Shown: piece after piece, positions 8,378 to 16,869 of the stretch
Layout: each line of letters opens with the position of its first letter
How positions within the stretch are numbered: position 1 is the stretch's first letter
Origin: DASUPK01 sp963695805
GTDB taxonomy: Bacteria > Actinomycetota > Thermoleophilia > Solirubrobacterales > 70-9
Assembly: GCA_963695805.1 (NCBI GenBank)
Contig: CAVOHV010000012.1
Span: forward strand, 1 to 64,000
DNA length: 64,000 nt
Reading direction: 5' to 3'
Notes under the pieces: model-generated
What the model was told of the DNA's origin: nothing
The model's database searches: none
The model's input: only the letters and a program-made list of their open reading frames with translations
Translations under genes and position numbers: made by a program

Positions 8378-9463
8378 TCATGTGGGTGACCGCCAGACCT
8401 CGAGGCCGAGCTGGATGTCGAAGTCGAACCCCGCCTGAAAGACGAGCTCGGGACTCAGCTCCCCGGGATGCAGGCCGAGATCGCTGGCGATTGGATGGCT
8501 GTCCCAATCCGCGACTGTGAGCTTGAACGCTTGCTTATGGAGCGCCTTGTAGGTCGCCTTTGACAGGTGGATGGCCAGCGGCGCCTCGACGATCGCCTGG
8601 TAGCACGCCTTGGTGGGGCAAGAGACATCCCTGAACTGCTTGAGGAAGATGAGCGTCGGGTTCTCGACCATTTCGCCGACCAGTGCGCCCGCGCTCTCGA
8701 TCTGTCCTCGGCCGAGCAGGCTGTCGAGCACGCGCCGGCCGGCCCAAGCCGGGACGGTGGAGACCGTCCCGCGACTCGGCGGCGGAGCGCCGATCGGCGT
8801 GATCGCTCCAGACGGCCGAGGCCCAGGACCGAATGGCGCCCTGTCGCTGATGTCGAGCCCAGTGGTGAACCGCTCGCGCAGCTTGGAGAACTTGTCGGCC
8901 GGCGCCGGTCCGCCGGCTGGCTGATGGTCGGCGGAGAGCATTGGCAGCGGGATCGCCTTCGCGTCGACCCCGAATTGGTCGATCGCGGCCGCGCGGACCG
9001 TCGTCTTGCCCCCGTTTTCGAGCTTGTCCGGATAGTCGTCTTCGAAGAAGCCGATCTGCTTCGGATAGCCGTAGACCTCGCGGCCGCTTGCAACCGCCTG
9101 CCCCGCATCGACGAAGACGTAGGGGAGGTACCAGAGGAGACGGTTGCCGGCCGCCACGTCGGCTGCAAGACACCAAACGGAGACCTCGCGCTCGGATATG
9201 TAGCCGCGCTGTTCGTCGCGGGGGTCCTCAGAGGCCAGCCTGTCGATCGCGGCGAAGATGACGATGACGCTCGAGTGGGCGCATCGGTAATCGACCGCGC
9301 CGCCCGCCGGCTCATTGAAGTCACGCTCGAGCAGACCGTCGATCGCCTTCGCGTCGGCGTTGACCACGAAGCCGAACAGTTTCACCCCCCTGGCCGTGTA
9401 CGGCGGCCGCCACACCTGCCGGCCCCCCCGGTCGACGTAATCGGGGAGGTTCTCGGGGATCAT
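8378..9463 (-). CDS. Acetoacetate decarboxylase-superfamily protein
   Basis: 361 aa. The block YLPYVFVDAGQAVASGREVY followed by GYPKQIGFF matches the acetoacetate decarboxylase fold, in which the Lys of the PK pair forms the Schiff base. Here the second residue of the usual KK pair is Gln, so the pKa-tuning partner appears to be missing. The C-terminus ends in a hydrophobic-substrate-type cap (FQAGFDFDIQLGLEVW). The ATG overlaps the stop of the upstream cyclase/ATPase gene by four bases, and the FAD oxidoreductase follows, so it belongs to the island A operon. It could be a decarboxylase, hydratase or aldolase-type enzyme of the superfamily. Only the fold is well supported. Confidence 0.85.
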   Translation of the reverse strand: MIPENLPDYVDRGGRQVWRPPYTARGVKLFGFVVNADAKAIDGLLERDFNEPAGGAVDYRCAHSSVIVIFAAIDRLASEDPRDEQRGYISEREVSVWCLAADVAAGNRLLWYLPYVFVDAGQAVASGREVYGYPKQIGFFEDDYPDKLENGGKTTVRAAAIDQFGVDAKAIPLPMLSADHQPAGGPAPADKFSKLRERFTTGLDISDRAPFGPGPRPSGAITPIGAPPPSRGTVSTVPAWAGRRVLDSLLGRGQIESAGALVGEMVENPTLIFLKQFRDVSCPTKACYQAIVEAPLAIHLSKATYKALHKQAFKLTVADWDSHPIASDLGLHPGELSPELVFQAGFDFDIQLGLEVWRSPT

Positions 9464-12400
9464 GATCCGCTGCCGGCCGGGCCGAGCACCTCCGCACCAC
9501 CCCCAAGCCCTTCCGCCAGCGCGCGCGCGCCCTGCGCGGAGGCCAGCTTGCCGGCTGCGTCGAGGTCGGCCCGTATCGTCTCGGCCGGGGCATCATTCGC
9601 CTGTGCCGCGGCGGCTCGCAGCCGCAATAGCTCCACGTCCCAGAAACGCTCTCCGCTGCGGGCGGTCTCAGCGAGTAGCTCGTCGACGAGCCCGGCCGCC
9701 GAGTCGGCGTCACCCGAGGCCAACTGCGCTTCCGCCAGCCGCCCAGCGAAGTACGGCGTCATCAGCATCGAGTGACGCTGGCGCCCGTTCTCGTCGCGGC
9801 CCGCCGCGCGCCACGCGTCCACCATCGTGACCAGCATCGACAATCCCTCGTCGAACCGTCCGAGGCGGCACTGCGCGATGCTGCGGTGGAGCGTGGCGGC
9901 AGCGAACCAGACCGGATAGCTGCGCTCCGTCGCGATCGCGGAAGCCCGATCGGCGAACTCAATCGCAAGCTCCGACTCGCCGTCCAGCTCCGAGCGCCAG
10001 GCCAGATTCACCTGCACCCAGCACGAGGTCAACGCTGTTCGCCGGCCGGCGGGATCGAGCGACTCGGCAAGACCCAGTGCTTCGCTGGCCATTTGCCTGC
10101 TAGCCGCAGCGTCGCCGAGGATCCAGAGGATCACCGAGAGCGTCGACCGAGAGACGATGCCGGAATCCTCGGGAAGGTCGGCTATCGGCTTGAGGCCGAG
10201 GTGGCGGGTCGCGCGCTCGAGCTCCTCCCGCGCCCGCTCGAAATGCCCGAGATGCAATCGCCGGTATCCGACGACGAAGGCAGCCTCGGATCGGAAGCGA
10301 GGATCGTCCTGCTCCTCCGCGATCCGGACCAGGCGCTCGACCAGCCGGGAGTCGATCTTGTGCTCGCCGAGGACGAACCAGTACGACGAGGTGCCCCACA
10401 AGGCGGGGAAGAGGCTGGCGCTGTTACCGAGTTGGTCGCCCAGCGCCACAGCCCGCTCGAATGCTGCGCGTGCATCCGGCGACGTGTAACCCTCGAGCGT
10501 CGAAAGCAGAGTACCCAGCCCGAGCTGCGCATCTAGCTCCACGGCGGCCCGAGTGGCATCTTCCGGCAGATCGGTTAACGACGCGAGGCTGCGACGGAAG
10601 AGCGTGGTCGCCTCGATGCCGGCCCCGCCCGATGCCGCCACACGACCCGCCTCGAGCCAGCGGCGTGCCGCGAGTTCGTGCTCGCCCGCCAGCTCGTAGT
10701 GGAGAGCCAGGTCCTCGGGCGCTGCGACGCCGGGGGGTTGTGCAAGCAGCTCAGCGAGATCCCCATGGAGCTCAGCACGGCGAGACTCGAGAATGGCGTC
10801 CAACGCCACCTCTCGCATCAGCGCGTGGCGGAAGCGGACAACGTCACCGGTCGGTCCGCTCTTGCGCAGGAGGACCCGGCGGCGGTAGAGCTCGTCGAGA
10901 AGCCGTTCGAGCTCCTCGGGGGGTTTTTCGGTCAGCTTCGCGAGTACATCCAGCCCCACCCCCTCTCCGGCGACGGCGATCCCCCCCAAGAGCCGCTTGA
11001 GCTCCGGGCCAAGCTCATCGAGCCGGGCCGCCAGGAACAGAGAAAGCTCCAGCGGCGCGCCGCCCACCCCGTCAGGGGATTCTTGAGCTGCACGCGCCTG
11101 CTCTTCGAGGAAGTAAGGGACACCGTCGGAGCCGGCGACGAGTCCCTTGACGAGCTCGTCCTCCACCTCTGGCGCGACCGCATGCACCAAGGCCGCCGCG
11201 TCGCTGGCGGAAAGACCGGTGAGCTCGAGCAGCTCGCCGGCGCCGGGCAGCTCGGGCAGCGGTCCGCGGCCCGCCAGCAGAACGAGCATCGGCGTGTCCG
11301 GGCGCGAGAGGAGCGCTCCCAGGAGCTCGACCGTGGAAGGATCGGCGCAATCGACATCGTCGACACAGAGAACGAGCTGGGACCTCATCGAGATCGCCTC
11401 GAGCAGATCTATCACCGCGTCGAAGGTCTTCCGTCGCAGCTCTTCGGGCTCGAGGTCGACGGCTGAGCGAACCCCCAGGAGCCACCCATAGATCGGGACG
11501 GCCTGCTCGGTCGCCATGCGCCTGTTGGCCAACTGCTCCAGCTGCCGCCGGATCGCGTCCAGCGAAAGGGCATCGCTGCCGCGCTCCCGCGGTGAGAGGC
11601 TGAAGAACCGCGCCAAGGCCTGGGCGACGGGTCTCAGGGGGCTCTCCTGCTGCAGACGGGAGCAGGCGAGGGTGACGTGGGCCCCGTCGCTGGCGATCGC
11701 CGTAGCGATCAGGTGCTCGAGAAGACGCGACTTTCCGATCCCCGGCTCACCCGTGAGGCTCACCACCTGCCGCTCACCACTTGCGGCCACCCGGCTCCAC
11801 GCCCCCCGCAAGACCGCCAACTCGGCGTCGCGGCCGAGCAGTGGCGGACTTGCGCCCGAACGGGCCTCCAGACGTGTCTCGGCCTTCGTCGGGCGCAGCA
11901 CGCGGTGGAGGCACACCGGTTCTGGGTAATTGCGGAGCGCGACCGGACCGATCTCCAGGGTTTCGAACCACCCCCGGATCAGCTCGTTGGTCGCGTCGGT
12001 CACCACTGCTGTCATCTGATCCGCGGTGGCCTGCACCCGCGACGCAATGTTGGGTGGGTCGCCGGCGATCTCCTCGGTCGCCCATGGGCTGGCATCGACA
12101 GGACCGACAGCCACGACGCCGCTGTCGACCCCCACCCTAACCGCGACCGGGGTGCCGAAACGCGCCTCCCACTCATCCGCGTGAGCATCGATGCCCTCGA
12201 GCAGCGCGAGCGACGCGAGAACCGCCCTCCGGGCGTCGTCCTCATGGGCGACCGGGTAACCAAACAGGGCGAGGATGCCGTCCCCCATGTAGCTGTTCAC
12301 CCGACCCTCGTAACGAGAGACCGCATTGACACAAACCTCGTAGACCTCGAGCATCAATTCGCGCATCGACTCCGGCCCGACCTGGGCCGCGATCGCCGTC

Positions 12401-12624
12401 GATCGATACATGTCGACCGCCACCACTGTGATCTGCCTCAACTCGGCGCTGTCCTTGTGGATCGTGCCGAGGTGCTTACGCGCCGTCCCGACCAGGGCCG
12501 CGGCAGCGGTTTGACTCGGGTCCGCGGCAAGGGCCTGGGAGGCGTAGTCGAGCGCCTCCAGCCACCGCCCATTTGCTTCGGACGCCCTGGCCCGCGAGAT
12601 CAGTTCCGATACTCGGTTCGCTAT
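9460..12624 (-). CDS. Class III nucleotidyl cyclase / AAA ATPase / TPR signalling protein
   Basis: Domains: class III cyclase with both metal Asp residues (VVAVDMYRST, YMGDGILALFG) and the NIASR pair; an AAA_16-type ATPase with Walker A GEPGIGKS and Walker B LVLCVDDVDCAD; then ~500 residues of helical TPR-like repeats. The first ordinary start, TTG at 12441, lies right at the edge of the cyclase domain. The frame stays open upstream to 12633 and encodes a plausible helical stretch (SRARASEANGRWLEALDYAS). That stretch has no ATG, GTG or TTG. An ATA at 12624 is preceded by GGTGAGG at good spacing, so I place the start there. The protein heads the island A operon and may couple a nucleotide signal to it. 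Confidence 0.85.
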   Translation of the reverse strand: MANRVSELISRARASEANGRWLEALDYASQALAADPSQTAAAALVGTARKHLGTIHKDSAELRQITVVAVDMYRSTAIAAQVGPESMRELMLEVYEVCVNAVSRYEGRVNSYMGDGILALFGYPVAHEDDARRAVLASLALLEGIDAHADEWEARFGTPVAVRVGVDSGVVAVGPVDASPWATEEIAGDPPNIASRVQATADQMTAVVTDATNELIRGWFETLEIGPVALRNYPEPVCLHRVLRPTKAETRLEARSGASPPLLGRDAELAVLRGAWSRVAASGERQVVSLTGEPGIGKSRLLEHLIATAIASDGAHVTLACSRLQQESPLRPVAQALARFFSLSPRERGSDALSLDAIRRQLEQLANRRMATEQAVPIYGWLLGVRSAVDLEPEELRRKTFDAVIDLLEAISMRSQLVLCVDDVDCADPSTVELLGALLSRPDTPMLVLLAGRGPLPELPGAGELLELTGLSASDAAALVHAVAPEVEDELVKGLVAGSDGVPYFLEEQARAAQESPDGVGGAPLELSLFLAARLDELGPELKRLLGGIAVAGEGVGLDVLAKLTEKPPEELERLLDELYRRRVLLRKSGPTGDVVRFRHALMREVALDAILESRRAELHGDLAELLAQPPGVAAPEDLALHYELAGEHELAARRWLEAGRVAASGGAGIEATTLFRRSLASLTDLPEDATRAAVELDAQLGLGTLLSTLEGYTSPDARAAFERAVALGDQLGNSASLFPALWGTSSYWFVLGEHKIDSRLVERLVRIAEEQDDPRFRSEAAFVVGYRRLHLGHFERAREELERATRHLGLKPIADLPEDSGIVSRSTLSVILWILGDAAASRQMASEALGLAESLDPAGRRTALTSCWVQVNLAWRSELDGESELAIEFADRASAIATERSYPVWFAAATLHRSIAQCRLGRFDEGLSMLVTMVDAWRAAGRDENGRQRHSMLMTPYFAGRLAEAQLASGDADSAAGLVDELLAETARSGERFWDVELLRLRAAAAQANDAPAETIRADLDAAGKLASAQGARALAEGLGGGAEVLGPAGSGS

Positions 12625-12720
12625 GCCCCGACCTCACCACGCGTCTGTCGCAAAGTCAAGCGCCGGTGGGTTTGCGCCCGCGCGCAGCGGTATGGGTGCC
12701 CTCTGGCCACCAGCCGAATC

Positions 12721-12893
12721 CAACTGTGCGTCCAACCGTGCGTCCAACTCCCGACTTCGGACCGAACTGAGGCCAGCTCACCGCACCCGAGCCATGCCTA
12801 TTCCACCTCAGAGGACCCCTCCTCGCCGTCATCATAATCCGCGTGTCGGGGGGTCGAGTCCCTCCTCCGGCACTGAAGTCCCTGCAAATCGGC
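12721..12893 (+). repeat. Long flanking repeat, copy 2 (boundary of islands A and B)
   Basis: Second copy of the 165-173 bp repeat at 3958-4122. The order is the same: paired 12-base units (here separated by two bases and slightly varied), CCCGACTTCGGACCGAACTG, a diverged middle, CCTCCTCGCCGTCATCATAA, the tRNA half, and TGAAGTCCCTGCAAATC. The orientation is direct, 8.76 kb apart. It abuts the 5' end of the cyclase gene, whose start codon is abnormal. Confidence 0.75.
12831..12873 (+). other. tRNA(CAT) 3' half, copy 2
   Basis: ATCATAATCCGCGTGTC, a G-run, TCGAGTCCCTCCTCCGGCAC. Same half-tRNA as at 4064 and 22635, with one T of the T-loop changed to G (GGGGGGTCGAG). No 5' half lies upstream. 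Confidence 0.8.
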
Positions 12894-12992
12894 GATTCTG
12901 AAACCCGCTCGACACGCGGATCCAGGCGATCTCGATCCTCCCTCCTTCCACGAGGTTCATCATCCCCCGCACGTTCCGGGTGCGGGGAAGCT

Positions 12993-13817
12993 CTAGCTCA
13001 TCCGGCGATAGCGCCAGACGCAGAGCGGCACGAACACCGCGAGCAGCCCGAAGGTCCAGGCCAGCGCCCCTCCGAGGGATGTCGGTGTCCCGGTCAGGGC
13101 CAGAGAGCGGGCGGCATCCGCGGTCAGCGTCACCGGGCTCACCTTGGCAATCGCCTCGAGCCAGCTGGGCAGCGTGGCGAGGGGGACGAAGATCGAGCTC
13201 GCAAAGACCAGCGGGAAGGTCACGACGAAGCCGGCCGACTGCGCAGCCTCTGCGCCCCGGACCGTGAGCGCGACGAAGGCAAAGATCCAGCTGAGCGCGA
13301 AGCCGAAGAGCGCGACGACCGCGATGCAGCCCAGCGCGCCTCCCAGGCCCCCCTCGAACCGGAAGCCGACGATGTAGCCGACGACGATCATCAGCAGGAT
13401 GATCAGGATGTTGCGCACCAGGTCCGCCGCGGTTCTCCCGATGAGGACGGCCGACCGCGCCATCGGCATGGAGCGAAAGCGGTCGATCACCCCCCGCTGC
13501 AGGTCCTGGGAGAGCCCGACGGAGGTCTGCGTCGCCCGGAAGACCACCGACTGGACGAAGATCCCCGGCAGCAGGAAGTCGACGTAGGAGACGCCGGCCG
13601 GCAGGGAGCCCTGGATCGCGCCGCCGAACACGTAGACGAACAGCAGCACGAACATGACCGGCTGGATGGTCGAGAAGAGCAGCAGGCCCGGCTCCCGGAT
13701 GAAGTGGCGCAGGTTGCGGACGGTGACGACGACCGCATCCGTGACAGCTGCTGCGCATGCCCGCCAGCGATGGGACGCGCAATTGCGGTCGCGACACGTG
13801 CAACGCGCCGGCCCCAT
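12993..13817 (-). CDS. ABC-2 type drug exporter permease (DrrB-like)
   Basis: About 274 aa from the ATG at 13817. The mature part begins TDAVVVTVRNLRHFIREPG and has six hydrophobic helices, with FSTIQPVMFVLLFVYVFGGA near the first, as in daunorubicin-type permeases. It should pair with the ATPase just upstream to export a hydrophobic compound. The first ~25 residues from this ATG are Cys/Arg-rich and unlike relatives. The ATPase frame over the same bases (LHVSRPQLRVPSLAGMRSS) looks more natural, so a small indel near 13750 is likely. The true start or fusion point is uncertain. Confidence 0.8.
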   Translation of the reverse strand: MGPARCTCRDRNCASHRWRACAAAVTDAVVVTVRNLRHFIREPGLLLFSTIQPVMFVLLFVYVFGGAIQGSLPAGVSYVDFLLPGIFVQSVVFRATQTSVGLSQDLQRGVIDRFRSMPMARSAVLIGRTAADLVRNILIILLMIVVGYIVGFRFEGGLGGALGCIAVVALFGFALSWIFAFVALTVRGAEAAQSAGFVVTFPLVFASSIFVPLATLPSWLEAIAKVSPVTLTADAARSLALTGTPTSLGGALAWTFGLLAVFVPLCVWRYRRMS

Positions 13818-13842
13818 CGACCGCGGCGCGGGCGGGCCGGTC

Positions 13843-14844
13843 GCCGTCCTCCCCGGGAGGCGCCCCCGTGAGCTGCAGGAAGACGTCGTCGAGGGTCGGC
13901 CCCCGGAGCCCGAGGTCGCTGACCCGGATCCCTTCACGGCGTAGCTCCGCGGCGGCGTCCTCGATCAGCTCGAGGCCGTCCCGTGGGGCGGGCATCGTCA
14001 GCCGGTCGGGACGCTCGTCGGGCTCGGGATCTCCACAGCCCACCCGGGTGAGCGCCTCCTGAGCGAGCTCGCGCTGGGCGACGTCCGCGAGCTCGACCTC
14101 GAGGATCTGACCGCCGACCCTTTCCTTGAGCTCGTTTCCCGTGCCCGCGGCAATCACCCGACCGTGGTCGATCACCGCGATCCGCTCGGCGAGTTGATCG
14201 GCCTCCTCCAGGTACTGAGTGGTCAAGAGCAGGGTGGTGCCCCCGCGCTGGAGGTCCCGGATCGCAGCCCAGATCTGGTTGCGGCTGCGCGGGTCGAGCC
14301 CGGTGGTCGGCTCGTCGAGGAAGAGGATCGGGGGCTGCGTCAGCAGGCTCGAGCACAGGTCGAGCCGCCGTCGCATCCCCCCGGAGTAGGTCCGGGCCGG
14401 GCGGTCGGCCGCATCGGCGAGATCGAACTCGCGGAGCAGCCGATCGGCGCGTTCGGCCGCCTCTTCCCGGGAGAGGTCGAAGAGTCGCCCGAACATCTCG
14501 AGGTTCTCACGCCCGGTCAGCAGCTCGTCGACGGCAGCGAACTGGCCGGTCAGAGCGATCTGCTCGCGGATGGCCGACGGCTCCTGTGCGACGTCGTGGC
14601 CGAGGATCTCGGCTCGGCCCGAATCCGGCGAGACGAGCGTGGAAAGGATCCGGATGAGGGTGGTCTTGCCCGCGCCGTTCGGGCCGAGCAGCCCGAAGAC
14701 GGCTCCTTCCGGAACCTCGAGATCGACTCCCTCCAGCGCCTGCGTTTCGCCGAACCGCTTCGCGACCCCCTCGACCCGGATCGCCGGACCGCCGCGCCGC
14801 AGCTCTGGGGACTCCGACCGGTGCGCGGGCGACACCACGGTCAT
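13843..14844 (-). CDS. ABC-2 type exporter ATP-binding protein (DrrA-like)
   Basis: Walker A GPNGAGKT at residues 54-61, signature YSGGM at 153, Walker B ILFLDEPT at 173, and the DrrA-type C-terminal domain ending PTLDDVFLQLTG near residue 326. It energises the neighbouring permease. The frame has no stop codon where the family normally ends; it runs on, uninformatively, to 12832. I give an approximate 3' end. Either the two proteins are fused, with an indel at the joint, or the ATPase stop was lost to one. It is the last operon-like unit of island B and may export its product. Confidence 0.85.
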
Positions 14845-14898
14845 TTGATCCTCAGCAGCGATGCCTAATACCTCGAGGCGGAGTATCCCGCTTTGGGG

Positions 14899-15342
14899 CT
14901 ATTTGCGACGCGGGTGCGGCCAGTCGGCGCAGGTTCCGCTGCCGTCGCAGTAGGGCGCGTTGCGCGTGGTGCCGCAGGAGCAGAGTGCCGCGCGGGTCTC
15001 GTGCTCGTCGACGCCTGCCGCCTGCACATGTAGATCGCCTCGCAAGAGCAGTGGGCCGCCGCGAATGGCAGTCACCTCGGTCGGAACCGCAGGCTCCTCC
15101 TCAGGACCGGACTTGGGATGCGTGCGGAGCGCGCCGGTCGGGCAGCGTGCGACCACCCTCATCAGCTCATCGGGACCCGCCCTGTCCGGATCGATCCACG
15201 GCCTGCGCCCCACGTCGAAGACGGCGGGAAGCCCCCGCAGGCACTCGGCCGCGTGCCGGCAGCGCGCCCCATCGAAACTGACGTCGAAAGCCTCGCCGCG
15301 ATAGCGCTTGCGCGTCGTCACGGTGTCTCGGGGATCAGCCAT
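14899..15342 (-). CDS. 4Fe-4S mono-cluster + CDGSH iron-sulfur protein
   Basis: 147 aa. The N-terminal ~70 residues match the divergent 4Fe-4S (Fer4_19) domain: CRHAAECLRGLP plus a distal CPTGAL. The C-terminus has a CDGSH-type zinc-finger-like motif CSCGTTRNAPYCDGSG, in which three Cys and, usually, a His bind a 2Fe-2S cluster. The fourth ligand position here is not a His directly after CDGSG, so binding may differ. The ATG overlaps the end of the GNAT gene by eight bases. A small electron-transfer or redox-sensing protein is the reasonable reading; in island B it could serve the FAD oxidoreductase. Confidence 0.88.
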   Translation of the reverse strand: MADPRDTVTTRKRYRGEAFDVSFDGARCRHAAECLRGLPAVFDVGRRPWIDPDRAGPDELMRVVARCPTGALRTHPKSGPEEEPAVPTEVTAIRGGPLLLRGDLHVQAAGVDEHETRAALCSCGTTRNAPYCDGSGTCADWPHPRRK

Positions 15343-15673
15343 TCGCCGGGAGACCGAACTCCGAGCGGTATCCCTCGGGTACGAGGTCGAGGTACTCGCC
15401 GGTGTGGTCCGCGATGAATGCACGCACGAACGGACAGAAGGGGAGGACCGCGAGGCCCGCGCCACGCACCTCGCTGAGCGCGTCGGTGACCAGTCGGGTG
15501 CCGAGCCCCTGGCCCTCGAAGCGCGGATCGATCAGGGTGTGAATGAACGCGATTAGCCCGGGGCTGCGGCGGTACTCGGTGAAGCCGGCCAGCTCCCCGT
15601 CGACTCGAATCTCGAAGCGCTGGCGCTCGGGCTCATCGACGACGGTGACCTCGGGAGCCGTTGTGGCAGCCAT
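15335..15673 (-). CDS. GNAT-family N-acetyltransferase (YjdJ type)
   Basis: 112 aa. Core acetyl-CoA motif DPRFEGQGLGTRLV, then short beta strands and VLPFCPFVRAFI, typical of the small YjdJ/GNAT proteins. I start at MAATTAP; an upstream in-frame start at 15712 would add 13 residues. The stop overlaps the ATG of the CDGSH protein, indicating translational coupling. Substrate unknown. Confidence 0.85.
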   Translation of the reverse strand: MAATTAPEVTVVDEPERQRFEIRVDGELAGFTEYRRSPGLIAFIHTLIDPRFEGQGLGTRLVTDALSEVRGAGLAVLPFCPFVRAFIADHTGEYLDLVPEGYRSEFGLPANG

Positions 15674-15752
15674 CAGAAAGATTCTCGCGCACTGGCTCGA
15701 CCCGTGGGACAACTAGCGAAGCGCTCATCCGGGTGGACCGTTGGAGGCGGTG

Positions 15753-16055
15753 TCATGCGTGCAATGCGCCCGCGACACGCATGATCAAGACGATTGCGAC
15801 GACCAACCCGAGTAGGTGCCGGAACCAGTTAACCCCGTGTACAAGCTCCTCGCACGCCCATATCGCCGTCGCCAGGTAGGTCACGGCCGCGGCGTACCGG
15901 TGGCCCGCGCCATCTATGAACGTGCCTGCCTCGGCAGCTAACAAGGCAACGATCAGTGGCAGATTGGGGAACTGGACAATCGGGAAGCGACGTGGAAATC
16001 CCAGCTCGGTCAACCGCTTAAACGCCAGCCAAGCCCTGAGAAGACTTGCCCTCAA
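15753..16055 (-). CDS. Small integral membrane protein, unknown
   Basis: About 100 aa from a TTG, with three predicted hydrophobic helices (PLIVALLAAEAGTFI, YAAAVTYLATAIWACEELV, LLGLVVAIVLIMRVAGAL). The charged N-terminus (MRASLLRAWLAFKRLTELGF) would be cytoplasmic. It lies between the GNAT gene and the 109-aa gene in island B. The start is uncertain because no ATG is available and the frame is open further upstream. Confidence 0.6.
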   Translation of the reverse strand: MRASLLRAWLAFKRLTELGFPRRFPIVQFPNLPLIVALLAAEAGTFIDGAGHRYAAAVTYLATAIWACEELVHGVNWFRHLLGLVVAIVLIMRVAGALHA

Positions 16056-16108
16056 TGGCTCAGACTGAAAGCGAGGGGGCGCGGTCGCCCGGCGCCCCTC
16101 GCCCGTGG

Positions 16109-16438
16109 TCAGACTCCTGTGATCGAGAACCAAGCACGCGGATCGCCGGTACCGGTCGTGACGAACACGATCGGTGCGATGCACGGGCTCGGCAGGTCGA
16201 CCTTGCCCTTGAACTGCGCATCGCCCGAGGTCGTGGCCGGGAACGGCGCGGTGACCCGGTTCATCACCGTGGCTGCCGCATTGGCGGTCGACTGACAGCT
16301 GACCACCGCGCGGAAGGTGGGCACCGGATTCGCCCCAGTCCCCGTGATGATCAGCCCCTTGACCTTCACGTCGGGGTCTCCGTTCTGCTTGAGCGTGCCG
16401 TTGGCCTGGTCGATGCTCCATGTCGAGCCGGGCCGCAT
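16109..16438 (-). CDS. Hypothetical protein, Thr/Val-rich beta protein
   Basis: 109 aa. The ATG follows the SnoaL-like gene's stop by three bases and has a good ribosome site (GGGGGAGTAAGCG). The composition (KVKGLIITGTGANPVPTFRA, TAPFPATTSGDAQFKGKVDL, PIVFVTTGTGDPRAWFSITG) suggests an all-beta domain like those of secreted repeat proteins. No signal peptide is visible, so it may be a 5'-truncated relative of a secreted protein. Confidence 0.6.
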   Translation of the reverse strand: MRPGSTWSIDQANGTLKQNGDPDVKVKGLIITGTGANPVPTFRAVVSCQSTANAAATVMNRVTAPFPATTSGDAQFKGKVDLPSPCIAPIVFVTTGTGDPRAWFSITGV

Positions 16439-16441
16439 CGC

Positions 16442-16834
16442 TTACTCCCCCAGCCCGGCGGCTTCGAGTGCCTGCGCGCGTTCACGAAACATCTCGGCCT
16501 TGACGATTTCTGCCCCGCGAAACGTCGAAACCTGCCACCAATGCCCCTCAACCGCGGCCGCGCTACCGGGCGGACGGCCCTTCTGAGTCATCCCAAGGAA
16601 GACCTTGTCGCCGGAATCGAGGATCTCGCTGGCTTCGATCGTCATCCCTTCGAAGGAAGCCACCCACGAGCGCAGCCAACGCCTCGCCTCCTCTCCGCGA
16701 TAAGTCCCGGCGTCAGGTGCCTCGGGGCTGACTACCAACTCGAAGTCGTCGCCGAGCAGCCCGATCGGGCTGAAGTCCCCGTGGGCGTACTGCTCAAACG
16801 CGGCCCGGAGAGCCTCGGCGTTCTCCTTCGACAT
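16442..16834 (-). CDS. SnoaL-like / NTF2-fold protein
   Basis: 130 aa. N-terminal ALRAAFEQYAHGDFSPIGLL and the FELVVSPEAPDAGTYRGEEA segment, with later strands around GHWWQVSTFRGAEIVKAEMF, are the usual SnoaL polyketide-cyclase/NTF2 layout. Such domains act as isomerases, cyclases or ligand-binding modules. It begins 35 bases after the isoprenyl synthase stop, so it may be cotranscribed with island B. No catalytic assignment is possible. Confidence 0.82.
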   Translation of the reverse strand: MSKENAEALRAAFEQYAHGDFSPIGLLGDDFELVVSPEAPDAGTYRGEEARRWLRSWVASFEGMTIEASEILDSGDKVFLGMTQKGRPPGSAAAVEGHWWQVSTFRGAEIVKAEMFRERAQALEAAGLGE

Positions 16835-16869
16835 CGCCCACGCAGTATCTCGCGGCGAGAGAGCGCGCG

